A stretch of DNA of 64,000 nt from Isoetes taiwanensis (lineage: Eukaryota > Streptophyta > Lycopodiopsida > Isoetales > Isoetaceae): NCBI GenBank assembly GCA_021234155.1, contig JAJEKV010000057.1, positions 5,983,821 through 6,047,820 of the forward strand. The letters are read 5' to 3'. The position numbers and the translations under genes are program-made. Below, in pieces: positions 11,091-23,009 of this stretch (the stretch's first letter is position 1; each line of letters opens with the position of its first letter). The notes beneath the pieces are model-generated. The model worked only from the letters and a program-made list of their open reading frames with translations. It had not been told where the DNA came from and ran no database searches.

Positions 11091-11729
11091 CTCCCCCTTG
11101 ATCGAAAGATCTGGGAGATGAAATCTTATTGCTTTTCTTCCTATCTTCAACAGCTTATCTCCCCCTTATTGTGCAGCATCAGTGCACCATCTAGACAGCC
11201 TTGTACTCTCGTGTACATGCTTGTCTCTCAAACTGGAGAGCCTCTTGCTGTAAATCTGAAGCAATAAATTTCATGTCCTGAACATCTCCTTACATGTCTT
11301 ACTATTCTACTATATGCAAGACTTGAGGATGCAAGATTACATAGTTCTGCATTTCTCCCCCTTAATCTTGTATCCGAAGATCAAGATTACATTGGGCCTC
11401 ATGTCTTTAATCCTATCTACATGCTTTTAAACTAGTGCGCTTCCTACACTACTACAGCATGTATTATCTTAGGGCGATCCAGGCAAATAATCTAGTCCAT
11501 AAAGGACTCGAATTCTTGAATAAACTTTCAGAATTTTTCTAGCTCGTTCATAGGTGGAGTTTATCTCTTTTTCTGCATTCCCATTGCTGTTACTCCACTC
11601 TGAATTAGATTCTGAAACCGTGGACTCTTCTTGAGGCGGCATATTTAGATTTAGAAGTCTGGCTTCACAAGTTTTTCCGTGGCATAAACCACCGCTCACC
11701 AGATTCCATGGATTCTATTTGGAGAAATT

Positions 11730-12095
11730 TCATGAAATTTCGTCATCTTCTTTACTGATTATGTTCTTGTGCATAAAATCACGCCGTTCTTCAATTTTGA
11801 CAGCCATCAGCTTTCCCTTCTTCTCCAAAAAATCCTCTTGTTGCTTCTCCATATGTTCTTGATGGGACCTCGGTGCTTCAGGAGCGTCTTCAGCCAAGGA
11901 TTGATCCAATCCCAGATCGAAAACCCATCTTCTCAACTGCCCTCCCTTCAGCGCTAGGTGCATCCGTTCACACCTCCAGCTTCGTTGGCATGCTTCCAGC
12001 ATGGACCGGTTGGCCCGGGCAAAGACACGGTTTTCCATAATCGTGAAAATTTCTTGCCGTAACCGCGGGATAATTTGTCCTCCTAAGCGCGACAA
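11730..12095 (-). CDS. Unrecognised 121-residue ORF inside the small LTR element
   Basis: The open frame lies on the element's coding strand (minus), within the internal domain. It encodes a charged, Glu/Lys/Arg-rich protein with a likely helical C-terminal half (about residues 80-118). A second minus-strand frame (11469-11699, 76 residues) follows before the polypurine tract. Neither shows a zinc knuckle, a protease DSG/DTG or a reverse transcriptase motif. It could be a diverged gag-like product, a captured host exon or chance. Confidence 0.35.
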   Translation of the reverse strand: MSRLGGQIIPRLRQEIFTIMENRVFARANRSMLEACQRSWRCERMHLALKGGQLRRWVFDLGLDQSLAEDAPEAPRSHQEHMEKQQEDFLEKKGKLMAVKIEERRDFMHKNIISKEDDEIS

Positions 12096-12331
12096 CTAAC
12101 ACGTCTCAAATTTGTCCTCCTAAAAGCCTGGTTTCCATGCAACCAATTCGTTTCTTGGTGCGCTTGTCTTCATCAAATCTTTGCCGTCTGCGCAACAAAT
12201 CGCCTCTTCCACTCCCTTTCAAGATTCCTTCCATTCTTTCCGATGCAGGATCCTCCATTCTTTTCTATTCTTCCATACTTTGGCTACCCTCTTAGGGCAG
12301 CAGTTGTCCTTCTCCACGGGTCCTTAGATCG

Positions 12332-12349
12332 GGTTTCTGCTCGATACCA
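12332..12349 (-). promoter_or_regulatory. Primer-binding site (tRNA-iMet type)
   Basis: The minus strand reads TGGTATCGAGCAGAAACC directly after the LTR. It matches TGGTATC-AGAGC, the complement of the plant initiator tRNA 3' end, except for one missing A. Confidence 0.75.
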
Positions 12350-12518
12350 TGTCACAAAACTGAAAGGATGTTTATTGGAAGAGACTGGTTGGAATAGCCC
12401 CAACCGTGGCTACAAATAGGTGATCAAGAGGTACAGACATGCCTTTTACCAAGAGACGTGACCATTGAGATATCCACATCATCGATCCAGATCTTATCTG
12501 ATCAATCTATCCTCAATA
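12350..12518 (-). repeat. 5' LTR of the small retroelement
   Basis: It is almost identical to 10922-11090. On the minus strand it ends GTGACA immediately before the primer-binding site at 12332-12349. Confidence 0.88.
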
Positions 12519-12523
12519 AATTT

Positions 12524-13982
12524 CCTCTATGTGCTCCTAAGCTTACCAGTTACCCAACTTCTATCTCTGATTCGAAACTCCATCCTACTCAGGATTCAAT
12601 CGATTTATCTTATGTAGTCTTCTCTATATCTCCTTTTCCTTTTGGCTGTCTGTAACAAATCCCCCTTCTCCTTATCTTAATGGGCCTCCAGAGCCACATG
12701 GCGACGTCCGGCGGTCAGGTGGGTTTGCCAGAATGCCATCCGGCCAGTTGCTAGCCAGAATCAACAACTTCACTGCCCCTTCATCTGTGGCTGATGCCAC
12801 GATGGTGGCTGCCCCCTTTTATGAGGTGCTCACCATTTCAACAATGGTCATTTAACCATTAAAGCACATTAAGCAATTAAAATACATTTTACAAGACTCC
12901 ATGCAAACAAGCAATGTTGCAACCATATTTATTATTGGCACAGATCCGTTTGCGCCGTTGCCTAAGATCTGTCAAGGTGCACCATTACCTTAGCACTAGA
13001 GAACCATGCGACCACATAAAATTTCTATGGCCAATATACCAGACAAAAATTAACATGCATGCAAATTTACTCCAATGGTCTGCCATTAAATTAAGGCGTA
13101 ACATCGAACATAAGAATAATCAAGCAGTCTTGCATCTCATAGTATTCCAAAAATGTTAGAACTCACAACACAGTTACCCTGATCTAGGATCATCTCTAGG
13201 CGAGATATAGCCAGCAAGAAGAACCCAACAACAAAAATGGAATGAACTACTCTATACGCCATCTGCCACGTGCCTACTACCTACAATTCAACAGATTACT
13301 ACTGAGCAGAGGATAATTGCAAGAGTAAAAAATGCAAAAGGAAAGTACTAATTGAACTAACATCCAAAAAGGATGGCCAAAGTCTGGATCTTCTCAAGCA
13401 TGCTTCATTGCACATAAAAGGAAACGGCAAGAAGAAAATCTAAGAAGTTTTCCACTTGGTGGGAAAACTAAATTTAAACAATAGATATTAACATGTATAA
13501 TACACCAATAGTTGCATGCACTTTAATGTAAATGCAACTTCATGCAACAATCCCTATGATCTCTCGACATGCAAACTTGACACATGGCATGCATGTGTCA
13601 ATCCCACACATACCCCCCCTCCCCTCCCCCACCTCCCCCTCCTTGTACATGTCATCTGGTTGACATGTATTATGATAAGGCAGTATAATATAATAGTCTA
13701 TTGAAATGCCATAGCTCGTCATGCTAACTCACCAAATTTAACATCTTGACCACTCCCCGAGCTATTAATAAAGTGCAAGATAACTTACTCTATATCGATT
13801 CTTTCTTTTTTGTGAAGCAACTGACCTCAGTTGTACAATTATCTCTTAGCTCCGACCAATTTTTCTATGATTGTTTATCTTCCAAGATCGATGCACTATA
13901 GTCTTGATAAATCCTAATGTGAACCCTTTTTTATTGGTGGCTGGCGGCAACTCTAACACATGTTGGTGGTTCCTCATATCAG
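12524..13982. other. Non-coding stretch
   Basis: No gene is supported. A C-rich tract lies at about 13611-13643 (runs of CCCC and CTCCCC). The short open frames in both directions have no recognisable product. Confidence 0.55.
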
Positions 13983-15547
13983 TTGAGATCTCACGTGCAT
14001 GTGGAATGCTCCTCTGACAGATTGCATCCTCCAGCTCATGTTGAATGCTCCTCTGGACAGGTTGCAGCTCCAGCTCATGTTGGGAGCTCTTCAAAACGCA
14101 TGCAATCAATAGCACTTGTTCAGAATAATGTGGCACAAGTGGCACCTCCAGTGCATGTTGGATGTTCCTTGGCACAAACTAATCATGGAGGTAATGCTCA
14201 AATGGTAGTGCAATTCCCACAAGGTTGTGTACTCTTAGGGCCAGTGGTACGTCCAATACACACTAGGGGTTCCTCAGGGTAGGAGGAATTTTTCCCTCTC
14301 TTCTTGTGACAACCTGGGGTGACGTCCTCTTCCACCTCTCAACCTGCATTAACCTCTACACCTTGGAGATCCTCTGACATAGTGGCTCGAGTTACGGGTG
14401 TTCAGTTTTCTGAGTGGCTTTGCAAAGGCTAATCGTGCCTTCAGCCACCTCATCTCATATCTTAGAGGCCATTGTCACTATGGTGGATAATAATAGGAAA
14501 GAAATGTCATATCTCCAACAATTGTAAGCTAAGCAAGGCTCCATGGATATCCAGCTACCATAAGACGAAATATTTTATGAGGTTCAGGAGTGCAGGCCAA
14601 CTTTTGAGTGCTTTGGGGCCCCAGGGATGCAGCTTAGCCATGTAGATCAACAACATTGCAGAAGCTGGTTGCATGTTAAGTGGTTTTCCACTTCATTGAC
14701 CCTTTTTTGGATTTGAAGAGTGTGCGATCTTGGTTACCTTCATAAGCTAGGGCTTGCTTATCAAATTATCAAGCTTGTGGCAAAATATCAACCTTGCTTT
14801 CTTTTGATGTTTGTCTCCTAAACCGGCTGCTCAACACATAGAATGAGGTATCCATCCTCTTTAAAAATATTTCTTGCTTTCTCAGCAGTATATTCTTGGA
14901 TCCTTTCTAGCTAAGCGAGATGCTTACTTGCCCCGTTTTGGTTTGCGATCGAAGATTTTCCTCCAGAATTATAGGATTTCAAGTTCATTTCTGCATTGTG
15001 AATGAGATTGGAGTCCACTTGCAACACTCTATAACTAAGTTTTGTCTTGCAAGGCCCATATGATTTGCCTCAAATAATTGTTGTCCAAAGTTGGCCTATG
15101 TTCCTTCCATCTTAAGTTGTCCTTATTAAATGGTCTAGAGCTATCCCTCATGTTTTGTAAAGCCCCTCTCTTTGCTCAATATCATAGAGTTCACCAGCAG
15201 GCCCCTCCATGTGGCACTCCATATTCTAGATCAGCTCCCCCCTCAATGGATGTCTCTCACACCCCATTGATTGCCTCCCCTTCCCTTTCAACTGCATCTT
15301 GATGTGAAGACTGCTTGAGATTCAAAGATCACAAGAACAAATTGAAGAGGCTCATGGACAGTACATGGACATTGATCGGCGTGGCATCCACCCTCCACTA
15401 AAACATCCAGCTGCTGCTCTTCGTCAACCACTAAAATCAGCTATAGGGTCTAACTCGTCTGCCTCGTCCCAATGCCCCTCAATTCCTGTGGTATGTGGCT
15501 CTGCTCCTCCTGTTGCATCCCATTATGGTAGCTTTAATCCGCTTTAG
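13983..15547 (+). pseudogene. Possible ORF1 region of the L1 element
   Basis: The frame at 13983-14282 carries a degenerate amino-acid repeat of the form PPAHVECSS / APAHVGSSS / PPVHVGCS, matching a DNA repeat of about 39-42 bp. Pro/Ser-rich frames follow at 15078-15302 and 15365-15547. It lies upstream of and on the same strand as the L1 endonuclease, where ORF1 is expected. I could not see the DUF4283-like or zinc-knuckle signatures of plant L1 ORF1, so this is a positional guess. Confidence 0.3.
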
Positions 15548-15646
15548 TGGGCTGATTTGATTGATGAGATTATTGCTTTGTCGCATGCCCAGGAGACAAC
15601 CTCAAATTTCCTTGAGCACTAGTGGTCTCATTTGAATTCAATCCAT

Positions 15647-16110
15647 CACATAACAACCAACACATAACTACCATTGACATTAATTAACACAACCATTGGG
15701 TCCAACACATTTAAATTAAAATCCCCCTTAAACCCCCTTTGGTTTGGGTGCATATTCACACGGGGGGTGACGTAGGGCAGCGAGAGCCCTCATAATTGTA
15801 TTTTGCACGTACAAAATCAACACCATATAGTATTCCGCTTGAAATCTTATAGTATTTTGCGAATCTTGTTATACAGTATAGCAAATTTTGTACTTGCATA
15901 CCCCACAAACGAGGAACTTTACGTACGGTGTAGATTAAGAAATAAGGGGTGAATATGCCTATCCAACAGCTCTCGTTGCCCGGAGTCACCCCCGTGTGAA
16001 TATGCACCCAAACCAAAGGGGGTTTAAGGGGGATTTTAATTTAAATGTGTTGGACCCAATGGTTGTGTTAATTAATGTCAATGGTAGTTATGTGTTGGTT
16101 GTTAATGTCA
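15647..16110. mobile_element. Foldback (long inverted repeat) element
   Basis: Arms of about 125-145 bp at 15647-15790 and 15972-16110 are near-perfect reverse complements. They include blocks such as GGGTGCATATTCACACGG, CCCCCTTAAACCCCC and TTAATTAACACAACCATTGG. About 180 bp separate them, and this spacer also contains partly self-complementary pieces. The right arm is followed by a second copy of its outer 30 bp (TGTCAATGGT-GTTATGTGTTGG). No transposase is present, so it is a MITE/foldback-type unit inside or next to the L1. Confidence 0.85.
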
Positions 16111-16140
16111 ATGGTTGTTATGTGTTGGTTGTTATGTATT

Positions 16141-16875
16141 GGGGGATTTAATTTTTATATGTTGGATGTTAATGGTTTGTGTTGCAAAAAAAATTTTTTG
16201 GCCCCTTCGGGGCCTTAGAGACGTCCCCCCTCCCCCCCCCGGTGCGACAAAATTTTTAGAATTCAAACCAGAAAAAAACTAGAATTCATTTGAGGCTTTC
16301 ATCACCTGTAGCTTTTGAATTTCATCACAATAAAACAAATAGAACATAAGTAAAAGTTACCATAAAAATAGAGCAGATTGATCCCATTATTCTCAAAGTC
16401 ATAAAGTTTGCAACATCCAAACACAAACATTTTTCAATTGGAATTTAACAGCAGCCTTTGGCCTCCATGGATTTTTGTGGTAAGAAACCAAAGTGGGAAA
16501 CTTTTCTGCTTGTTAGCACAAGGATCTAGAAGCCTTGGAATTTGCTTAATAACTGCCTCAAAATCTAAAAATGCATGGTAATTTTTTGCAAGCTTCATTC
16601 GGAATGAGCCATAAACAATATCCAATAGCGCAATCCTGTATTAATCAGCTGGTAGAATGTGAAAGCCTACCAAACCCGGCCGACAAATTGCTGTTTTAGC
16701 ATAGATAACTTAACCAAACATATCCATATTATACACTATCAAAAAGATCTCGGAGAGAGCTTTCCAACGCAATAAAAATCATCTCAAACAGAGCTCTGGA
16801 TCAAAAGTTATGATAAGAAATGTGTTGCCGGTGGGGAAACTGCACTACATGCGCCCTTCAAGCCCTTCATGTGCC
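16141..16875. other. Non-coding stretch
   Basis: No gene was seen. A run of about 10 C lies near 16231-16241. The segment CTCTGGATCAAAAGTTAT at about 16794-16811 recurs in variant form near 43652, pointing to a shared repeat family. Confidence 0.5.
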
Positions 16876-17102
16876 CATTATGCACCACACACACAAAAAG
16901 AGGGCTTTTATTATGAGCCATTGGTTGTTGACCATTATGTACCACACGCACAAAAAATGGGCTTTTGTTGTGAGCCATTGGTTATTGCCCATTATGCACC
17001 ACACACACAAAAAGAGGGCTTTTGTTGTGAGCCATTGGTTGTTGACCATTATGCACCACACGCACAAAAAAGGGCTTTTGTTGTGAGCCATTGGTTGTTG
17101 AC
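16876..17102. repeat. 57-bp tandem repeat, four copies
   Basis: CATTATG(C/T)ACCACAC opens copies at 16876, 16933, 16990 and 17047; the last copy is 56 bp. Because 57 is divisible by three, several frames on both strands stay open. Those frames are by-products of the repeat, not genes. Confidence 0.95.
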
Positions 17103-17239
17103 CATTGGAAAAAAAAAAGGCTAAAATCAATAGCTCAGAAATGGTGCACTCTAGATATACGCATTAGTACATCCATTTGAATACATCACAAAATCATATG
17201 AAAACCTTAGTGAAAAGCGTACAAAAACACAAAGAAAAC

Positions 17240-17905
17240 CCCCTGTTATTATGCTACATATTCTACTTACTAGATTGGATGCTCAGTTCGTATGTCTCCA
17301 AGAGCACAAGTGTCACAAAGGAGATGTATCAAAGCTTGCATATATAATTGGTCGACATTTTAATGTCTTTATTATAGTGGCTGATTTTGCTAGTCATGGG
17401 TGGTGATATTCCTTTTTTTCTTGTCCTCTTCACTCAGGCTGATCGTTTTGGTTGTTGGGCATTAATTGTATGGCAAGAACATGGGGTTAAGTATGGTCTG
17501 ATTAATGTTTATGCTCACGACAGGCCCCATCAGAGAGCTTGACTGTGGGCTTCATTGCGATGTAAGGTGCTCAGTCTGGACCACGATATTTCATGGGTTC
17601 TTGTTGGGGATCTTGATATGGTGGAAGTGGAGTCTGATCGGTTGGGGGCTATCTCTATGGTGGCATCTGGTTTTGAACGTCAGCAATGGATCTGTCTACT
17701 CCATGACTACAACCTCTTGGAGATTGATGGTGAAGGTAGCTTTACCTGGTGGAATGGTCAGATTGGTGGGGGTCACGTAAGCTCTTGATTGGATAAAGCT
17801 GATTGGAATGTAGCTGCAGCTGTATCACTTTCAAGTCTCTTTCGATCCTGCCTCAGAGACAACTCAGTTTCAGACCACAAGTCGCAATTCCTTTCAGATG
17901 AGCCT
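17240..17905 (+). pseudogene. L1 endonuclease domain, decayed
   Basis: The segments in order are: AQFVCLQEHKCHKGD (about 17282), IIVADFASHGW (about 17372), LINVYAHDRPHQRA (about 17498) and VLVGDLDMVEVESDRLGA (about 17600), where GDLDMV stands for the usual GDFN. Then come FTWWNGQIGG (about 17740), LDKADWN (about 17790) and VSDHKSQ (about 17870), the conserved SDH motif. A TGA before LDKADWN stands where CGA (Arg) is usual. This is the apurinic-like endonuclease that nicks target DNA in L1 elements. Frameshifts and stops make it inactive as read. Confidence 0.8.
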
Positions 17906-18429
17906 CTATGACAATGACATTCTGGATCGACATGTTTTCACTTGAATGTAAAGTTCTTAAAGGATGCTAACTTTTCAAGAATGCTTTTAGTCTTTGCAGA
18001 AGTTCATGATTGAGATATTCTGGCATAGATCTAAGCTTTGGAGGTGGAGCAATTCCAGCAGGCAAAGATGAAAGCAGGTGTACAGTGGTTTCGTAAAGAA
18101 AACTGTTGTACTTGTACATGCTTTTTCTTTCATGCAGTGAAGAGGCATCGCATGTCGTCAACCATGTCTTCATTGCGTTTTTCAGATGGCTACATGCTAA
18201 AGGAGCGAGCAAAATTCAAGTAACAACTGCATAACCACTTCCAATATTTTTTATTTTATTTTTTTTTGCTGAGAAACACCTTCATTTTAAGTTATAAATG
18301 CGAGATTTAGTTTTGTTTAGAATTTCTCCCATCATCTCTGATGAGCAGTCGTATCAATAGAGAGGGCTATAACGGCTAGTGATTTAGGTTCAACAGCTAA
18401 TGATTTAGGTTCAACAATCTTTCAACTAA

Positions 18430-19406
18430 AAAGAGGTAAGTGCCAGGTTTTGATGGTTTGCCAATTAAGTTCTTTCAGGAGTATTCGGAATGGTTGGAGC
18501 CAGATATGTATGATGCAATCAGTGACTTTCGGCGGTCTACTACTTTGGATAGAATTCTAAACACAGGTGCCATCTCACTCATCCCTAAGTCAAGAATCCT
18601 CAGACTATTTCATACTCGCGATCAATTACCTTATTGTCATCTGTATATAAGATCTTTGCCAAGGCTTTTGAGAGCGGGTGAAGAACATCTTGGCTGATTT
18701 TATCTCGACAACTCAATCATGCTTTCTTCCAAACAGCTGCACTTTGAACAATTTGTTGCTGCTTATGAGGGAATCTATTGGGCACGCAAGCAAAACCTTC
18801 CAGTTGTATACCTTAAACTTGATTTTTCGAAGGCTTATGACAGTGTTAGCTGGGAATTCATGTGTCCATGTATGCTAAGACTAGGATTTGGGCAGCAATT
18901 CATGTTAGGCATCATGAAGCTACATGTCTCTGCTCGGGCGACTGTTATGTTCCATGGTGAGCCATCAGAGGTCTTCTCACTTAGTTGTGGTATGCGCCAG
19001 AGACACCCTTTAGCGCCATTGCTCTTTACAATTGTCGCAGCAGCTTTAACCCAGTTATTCACTGCTGCAACCATAGAGGGGGTTTTCCATGGTCTCTTGA
19101 TGAAGGATTGCACATAGAAGTTTTCAATCGATATGCAGACGGCAAGTTCCTCTTTCTGGTCACTAACTAAGAACCTAGATACTGCCAAATTGCTCCTAGA
19201 CACATAAGTGTACAAATTTACGGACGTTGAACACTCCGACTCCGACATGTGTTCATGATTATCTTTGGAAGTTGCTTGCTTATGGATAGGCCACCAAGTT
19301 GCTAGGGATTCTAGTTGGCATCCATATTAGTGCTGGAGCTACATGGGAAGAGATTACGAAGGGTTTGAAGAAGCACTTGTTTTGGTGGTCCCTTTGCCAA
19401 AATTGT
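18430..19406 (+). pseudogene. L1 reverse transcriptase, N-terminal and palm part
   Basis: PGFDGLPIKFFQEYSEWLEP (18442) and LNTGAISLIPKS (18557) belong to the fingers. LKLDFSKAYDSVSWEF (18807) holds the first catalytic Asp. FSLSCGMRQRHPLAPLLF (about 18972) corresponds to the GxRQGxPLSP motif with Gly changed to Arg. The catalytic YADD box reads RYADGKFLFLV (about 19126), so the second Asp is lost. The Ty3/gypsy element is inserted at 19406/19407. Confidence 0.85.
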
Positions 19407-19955
19407 TGTTAGTCACATGCCTCACAGTGCAGGGACTATTCATCATCTGACGAACCCGAGGTCAAGGCCAAGGATCCACAACCGGTAGCGGTCCGTCGTC
19501 AAAGGCTCGCCAGAAGACCAAGCGGACCACGGAGACAAAGACCACGCGTGGCGTCAACAAGAGGCGGCGCTCGGACAAGTGATGGCCCGTCCTTGCGCCC
19601 AGCGTCGGCGTCGGCGTGATTCGGGCTTTTCAAGAGGCACCTTTGCATTCCTGCAAATCAGGCCTCCTTCCGTGAGTCGGCGAAATCGGTCAAATCGGAA
19701 TGTCTATATTGGGCCAAAGGCCATTGTACTATATATAGATAGATAGAGCTAGATACATGAGTTTTAGATGAGTTTTTAGATGAGTTTTGTCTTGTTCGGT
19801 TTTTTCTCGATTAGTAGAGCTCATGTATCTTCATTGACATCAAGGAAGCTTATTATTGTGATATTCTCCTGTTCTCTTTTCAAGGGTCCTTTCTTACAAA
19901 TCAGGGTAGTTCTTCTCTGCAAGGGTCCTCCGAACCCACCCCAAACCCCCAAACA
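19407..19955 (+). repeat. 5' LTR of the gypsy element
   Basis: It starts TGTTAGTC and ends AAACA, 549 bp. It is preceded by the target duplication ATTGT. A TATA-like stretch, CTATATATAG (19729-19738), could be the element promoter. It matches the 587-bp 3' LTR, with many small differences that cluster at CAG/CCG/CGG sites. Confidence 0.92.
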
Positions 19956-19962
19956 ACATGCC

Positions 19963-21560
19963 ATGCCGGTCGATCTTTCTTCCATCATGTCTGCTTTCGA
20001 GGTTTCACTCCCGAAGAACTTCTTTGCCAAAGCGGCTCGTGCGGGCGTCATCAGCGGCCAAGCTGTTGGGATATGTATGACCTTTGCCCCTATGACATTG
20101 AGGGAGGTCGTATCCGCTCACGAGCTCAGTCGGCACCTCCTACCCCTCGTGCTCATTCTCGACCAGGGTCTCCCCACGTATTATCGTCATTGTTCCCAAC
20201 CACAATCTCCACAACATACCCCTGTTCAGCCCACGCCTCACTATTTCCAGACTCCTGACAGCACCTATATCAATATCCCTTCAGGTCACACCCCTCTTCC
20301 GTCACAACCTTCTTCACCTCCTGGTGGGATGGGCTACCATCAAGTGTCTTTTGGCCCTACCCACGTTCACGACTATCAGTCTTCTCCATCTTTTCAGCAT
20401 GCTCTTCCTGTTTACCAAACCACTAATCTCAAGCCTAATGAGGATGGCTCCCAAGGCCCTTCCCCACCAGATGCTGCTTTTGCTGGACCACATGTCTTTT
20501 CTGTTCCACCCCCTCACTCTCAGTCCCAGACTCTTTATGCTTCTGCATATCCTCCGCCGAATCCACCCATCTATGCGCCCGTTCCACCTTCATCACCCTC
20601 TCATAATTTGAAGCTGACTTATCCCACTTTTGGCAACACCAAAGGCAAACCTCTAGATCAGAGTGCTTCGGCACACGTGGAGGAATTTGAAGCCTTGGCC
20701 ATTCTGAATGGTCATGCTCAGCCCCAACTTAAATTTCATATCTTTTCGACCATGCTCAGAGGCGCCCCTCATCAGTGGTTAATGGCCAACAAAAGTCACT
20801 GGAAACAGAGTTGGCAAGAAATGAAAACTGCCTTTCTGTCTCATTATGGCACCATGGACGATGATCAGTTACTCCTTAAGCAACTCAATGACCTTCAACA
20901 AGAGCCCCGCGGAGTCCGCCCGAGGATTTTTCGCGGACCGTCTTCACATTCGTCCGGCAAACTCGGGGGGAGTACCCTCGCCAAAGCGGATCCTCGTCAC
21001 GGTTTTACGCGGGGCCTTCCTCACCATTCGACTCATGGCGAGAATACTTGCGTCCCAAGTCCTTGGAGCGGGCCATTGAACTGGTCAATCACTTTCGGTC
21101 AATGTTTCTTCTAGGGGTGCTTTCTGCGGGAACTCCCGTTCATGCCCCGTCATGGTTCCTCGAACTCTGTTCAACCTCGACAAGCAACTCCACAACAGCT
21201 CTCACATCTGGTGTACTATTTGTAAATATCAAGGTCATCTGGCAAATGAATGCAACGCCTCCAATGGACCTCCTCATTGTAAACGATGTAATATGTGCAA
21301 TCATGCCGCGGAAGAATGCATGCGATCTCATCCTACACCTTTTAAGTAATAAAATGGTCTTTCAAGTTCGGACCACCCCTCAACAACGGCCGTCATATCA
21401 GCCTCGGCAATATCCACCTCAACAACGTAGCGGTATCAACAACAGGCGGCAATCTCGGCGACCGGGGACAAGGCAACCGTCCTCCCTTTGATCCTTCTAA
21501 AGCTCAATGTTATCATTGCCACGAATGGGGTCACACCACCACGCGGCATGTCCTCGGCTT
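19963..21560 (+). pseudogene. Gag polyprotein of the gypsy element
   Basis: The start at 19963 (MPVDLSSIM) is the first Met after the 5' LTR, 8 bp downstream of it. A long Pro/Ser/His-rich N-terminal part (about 200 residues) precedes a capsid-like segment (AHVEEFEALAILNGHAQPQL, then APHQWLMANKSHWKQSWQEM; 20670-20820), which is the typical retrotransposon gag domain. The frame breaks near 20890. Downstream are two perfect CX2CX4HX4C zinc knuckles (21212-21253 and 21278-21319) and a third (CYHCHEWGH, from 21509) whose last Cys is missing. Three knuckles are more than the usual one or two. The product would package the element RNA. Confidence 0.85.
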
Positions 21561-22239
21561 CCTCAAGTTCAAGTTCAACTTCCGGGTTCCAATCAACCGG
21601 CTTACATTAGTCTCCTCGGCTTATCAACTCACGGGTGACCAGCGGGGAAGCGGGGCCCTCGTCCTGTTTTGAGAAAACCTCCTCGGCCGCCTCAACAAAG
21701 CGCCCTCAGCAAGCTGCGTCTACTTCGAATCCTATGGATCAACAAGCTCAGGAGGAGATTTATCGGGCTCTCAACCCTCTCGTCCAACGGTCCAATTGGG
21801 TTGGTCTTGTCTCCGCGTCACACGGGCTTCAGCCCTTTGACCATCATTCCTCATGACCGCGCCTTTTGCTTTTCTTTGTGGAAACTGTCCCTCATGAAGA
21901 TGAAAAAAAAGTTCGCCGCTTTTGATCTTGACAAAGCGATGCCTCACGTCATGCCTAAAGTGAGACAAAAGTATTACGAAACTCATGCGGTGCGGAAGGT
22001 CGAACCTTGGCAAATGTTCATGCCACAGCGAGGCTTCGGCGGCGTCGAGGCGACCGTCATCATCCACCGATTACGCGCTCTCGGCCATATCCAAATATTG
22101 CTGCTTGAGGTCGAGCTTCTCAAAGAAGTTTACGCTTCTTTACCCACGGTCCCGGCTCCATTGGACCTGCGGACCCCTTTTCACATGTTCCCTTGGAACT
22201 TCGGGAAGAACTTGCAAAGATCAAGATTCCTTTGAGCGA

Positions 22240-22690
22240 CCACTATTTTGAAACTACTGTCAGGCTCTCAAAGATCGATTACCTCTTCCCGTTTACGGTT
22301 TGGGCTGTTGCGACTTCAACACCCACGGTGCATGCGCAATCAACATATCAATCATGTTAAATTGATGGTGGTAGTGCCGTCAATCTCATTACTGATAAAC
22401 TTAGGAAGCAATTGGGCATTAAACAATTATACCGTGCTCCTTATGACATCAAATTGGCAAATGGCCATATCACGCGTCCTCAAGGCGTCACTCCTCTTCT
22501 CCACATCAACATTGGTTGGAATTTGGTGTTTGGAAAGCTGGAGAGGATCCTGGTGACTATGAAATGCTGGTTGGACGACCTTTTCTCCGACAGGCCAAGA
22601 GTATTCATTACTGGGCCACGGACCAACTTGTTATCACCGATGGCCATCTCAATGCCACAATGGATCTGGAAACTGGCCAATTGATCTCTG
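22240..22690 (+). pseudogene. Retropepsin-type protease of the gypsy element
   Basis: IDGGSAVNLIT (22361) contains the active-site Asp in the DGGSA form found in many plant gypsy proteases instead of DTGA/DSGA. It is followed by KLANGHI (about 22453) and, in a second frame, YEMLVGRPFLRQAKSI (about 22558), which matches the conserved (L/I)GRPWL flap-side helix region. A frame change lies between them near 22540. The enzyme would cleave the Gag-Pol polyprotein. Confidence 0.8.
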
Positions 22691-23009
22691 TCGAGAATGC
22701 TGAACCTTCCATCTCCGACACTGACTCTGGAGAAGCACAAAACATTTATCAGGTTCAAGCTCCTCCAGCGGGTCTCCCTCTCTCCTCTTACCACAGAGTA
22801 TCTTTGATCCACGGGGTGACATGGCCTTCGATCAGGACCAGGCCGTGGCGGCTCTCTTGGACCCTTACCTGGCTTCCTGCAATCGCATTCAACGTCTTGA
22901 TCATTTTTCTGATCCACTTCCTTCCTCAGAGACAGTTGATGTACATGCCGTCATGACGCAACCCTTGCTTGATGGCCTTCGGCGACCTCTTTTCTTCTGA
23001 CGCCAAACG

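Larger units (their letters stand above)
10922..12518 (-). mobile_element. Small non-autonomous LTR retroelement (TRIM/LARD-like)
   Basis: Two 169-bp direct repeats (10922-11090 and 12350-12518) differ by about one base (ACC against ATC near 11073/12501). They bound 1259 bp of internal DNA. The flanks carry a perfect 5-bp target duplication, AATTT, at 10917-10921 and 12519-12523. Read on the minus strand, the right LTR is followed directly by TGGTATCGAGCAGAAACC (12332-12349). This resembles the usual plant initiator-Met primer-binding site TGGTATCAGAGC with one base missing. A purine tract (CAAGGGGGAG, 11091-11100) lies before the left LTR. No gag or pol domain is recognisable inside, so it would need enzymes supplied in trans. 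The near-identical LTRs imply a recent insertion. Confidence 0.9.

Noticed and set aside
12524..12900. Second LTR element suggested by CCCCCTTCTCC-like purine-tract sequence
   Set aside because: No direct repeat or primer-binding site was found around it.
16810..17130. Three overlapping frames of about 90-100 residues
   Set aside because: They are produced by the 57-bp tandem repeat, whose length is divisible by three.
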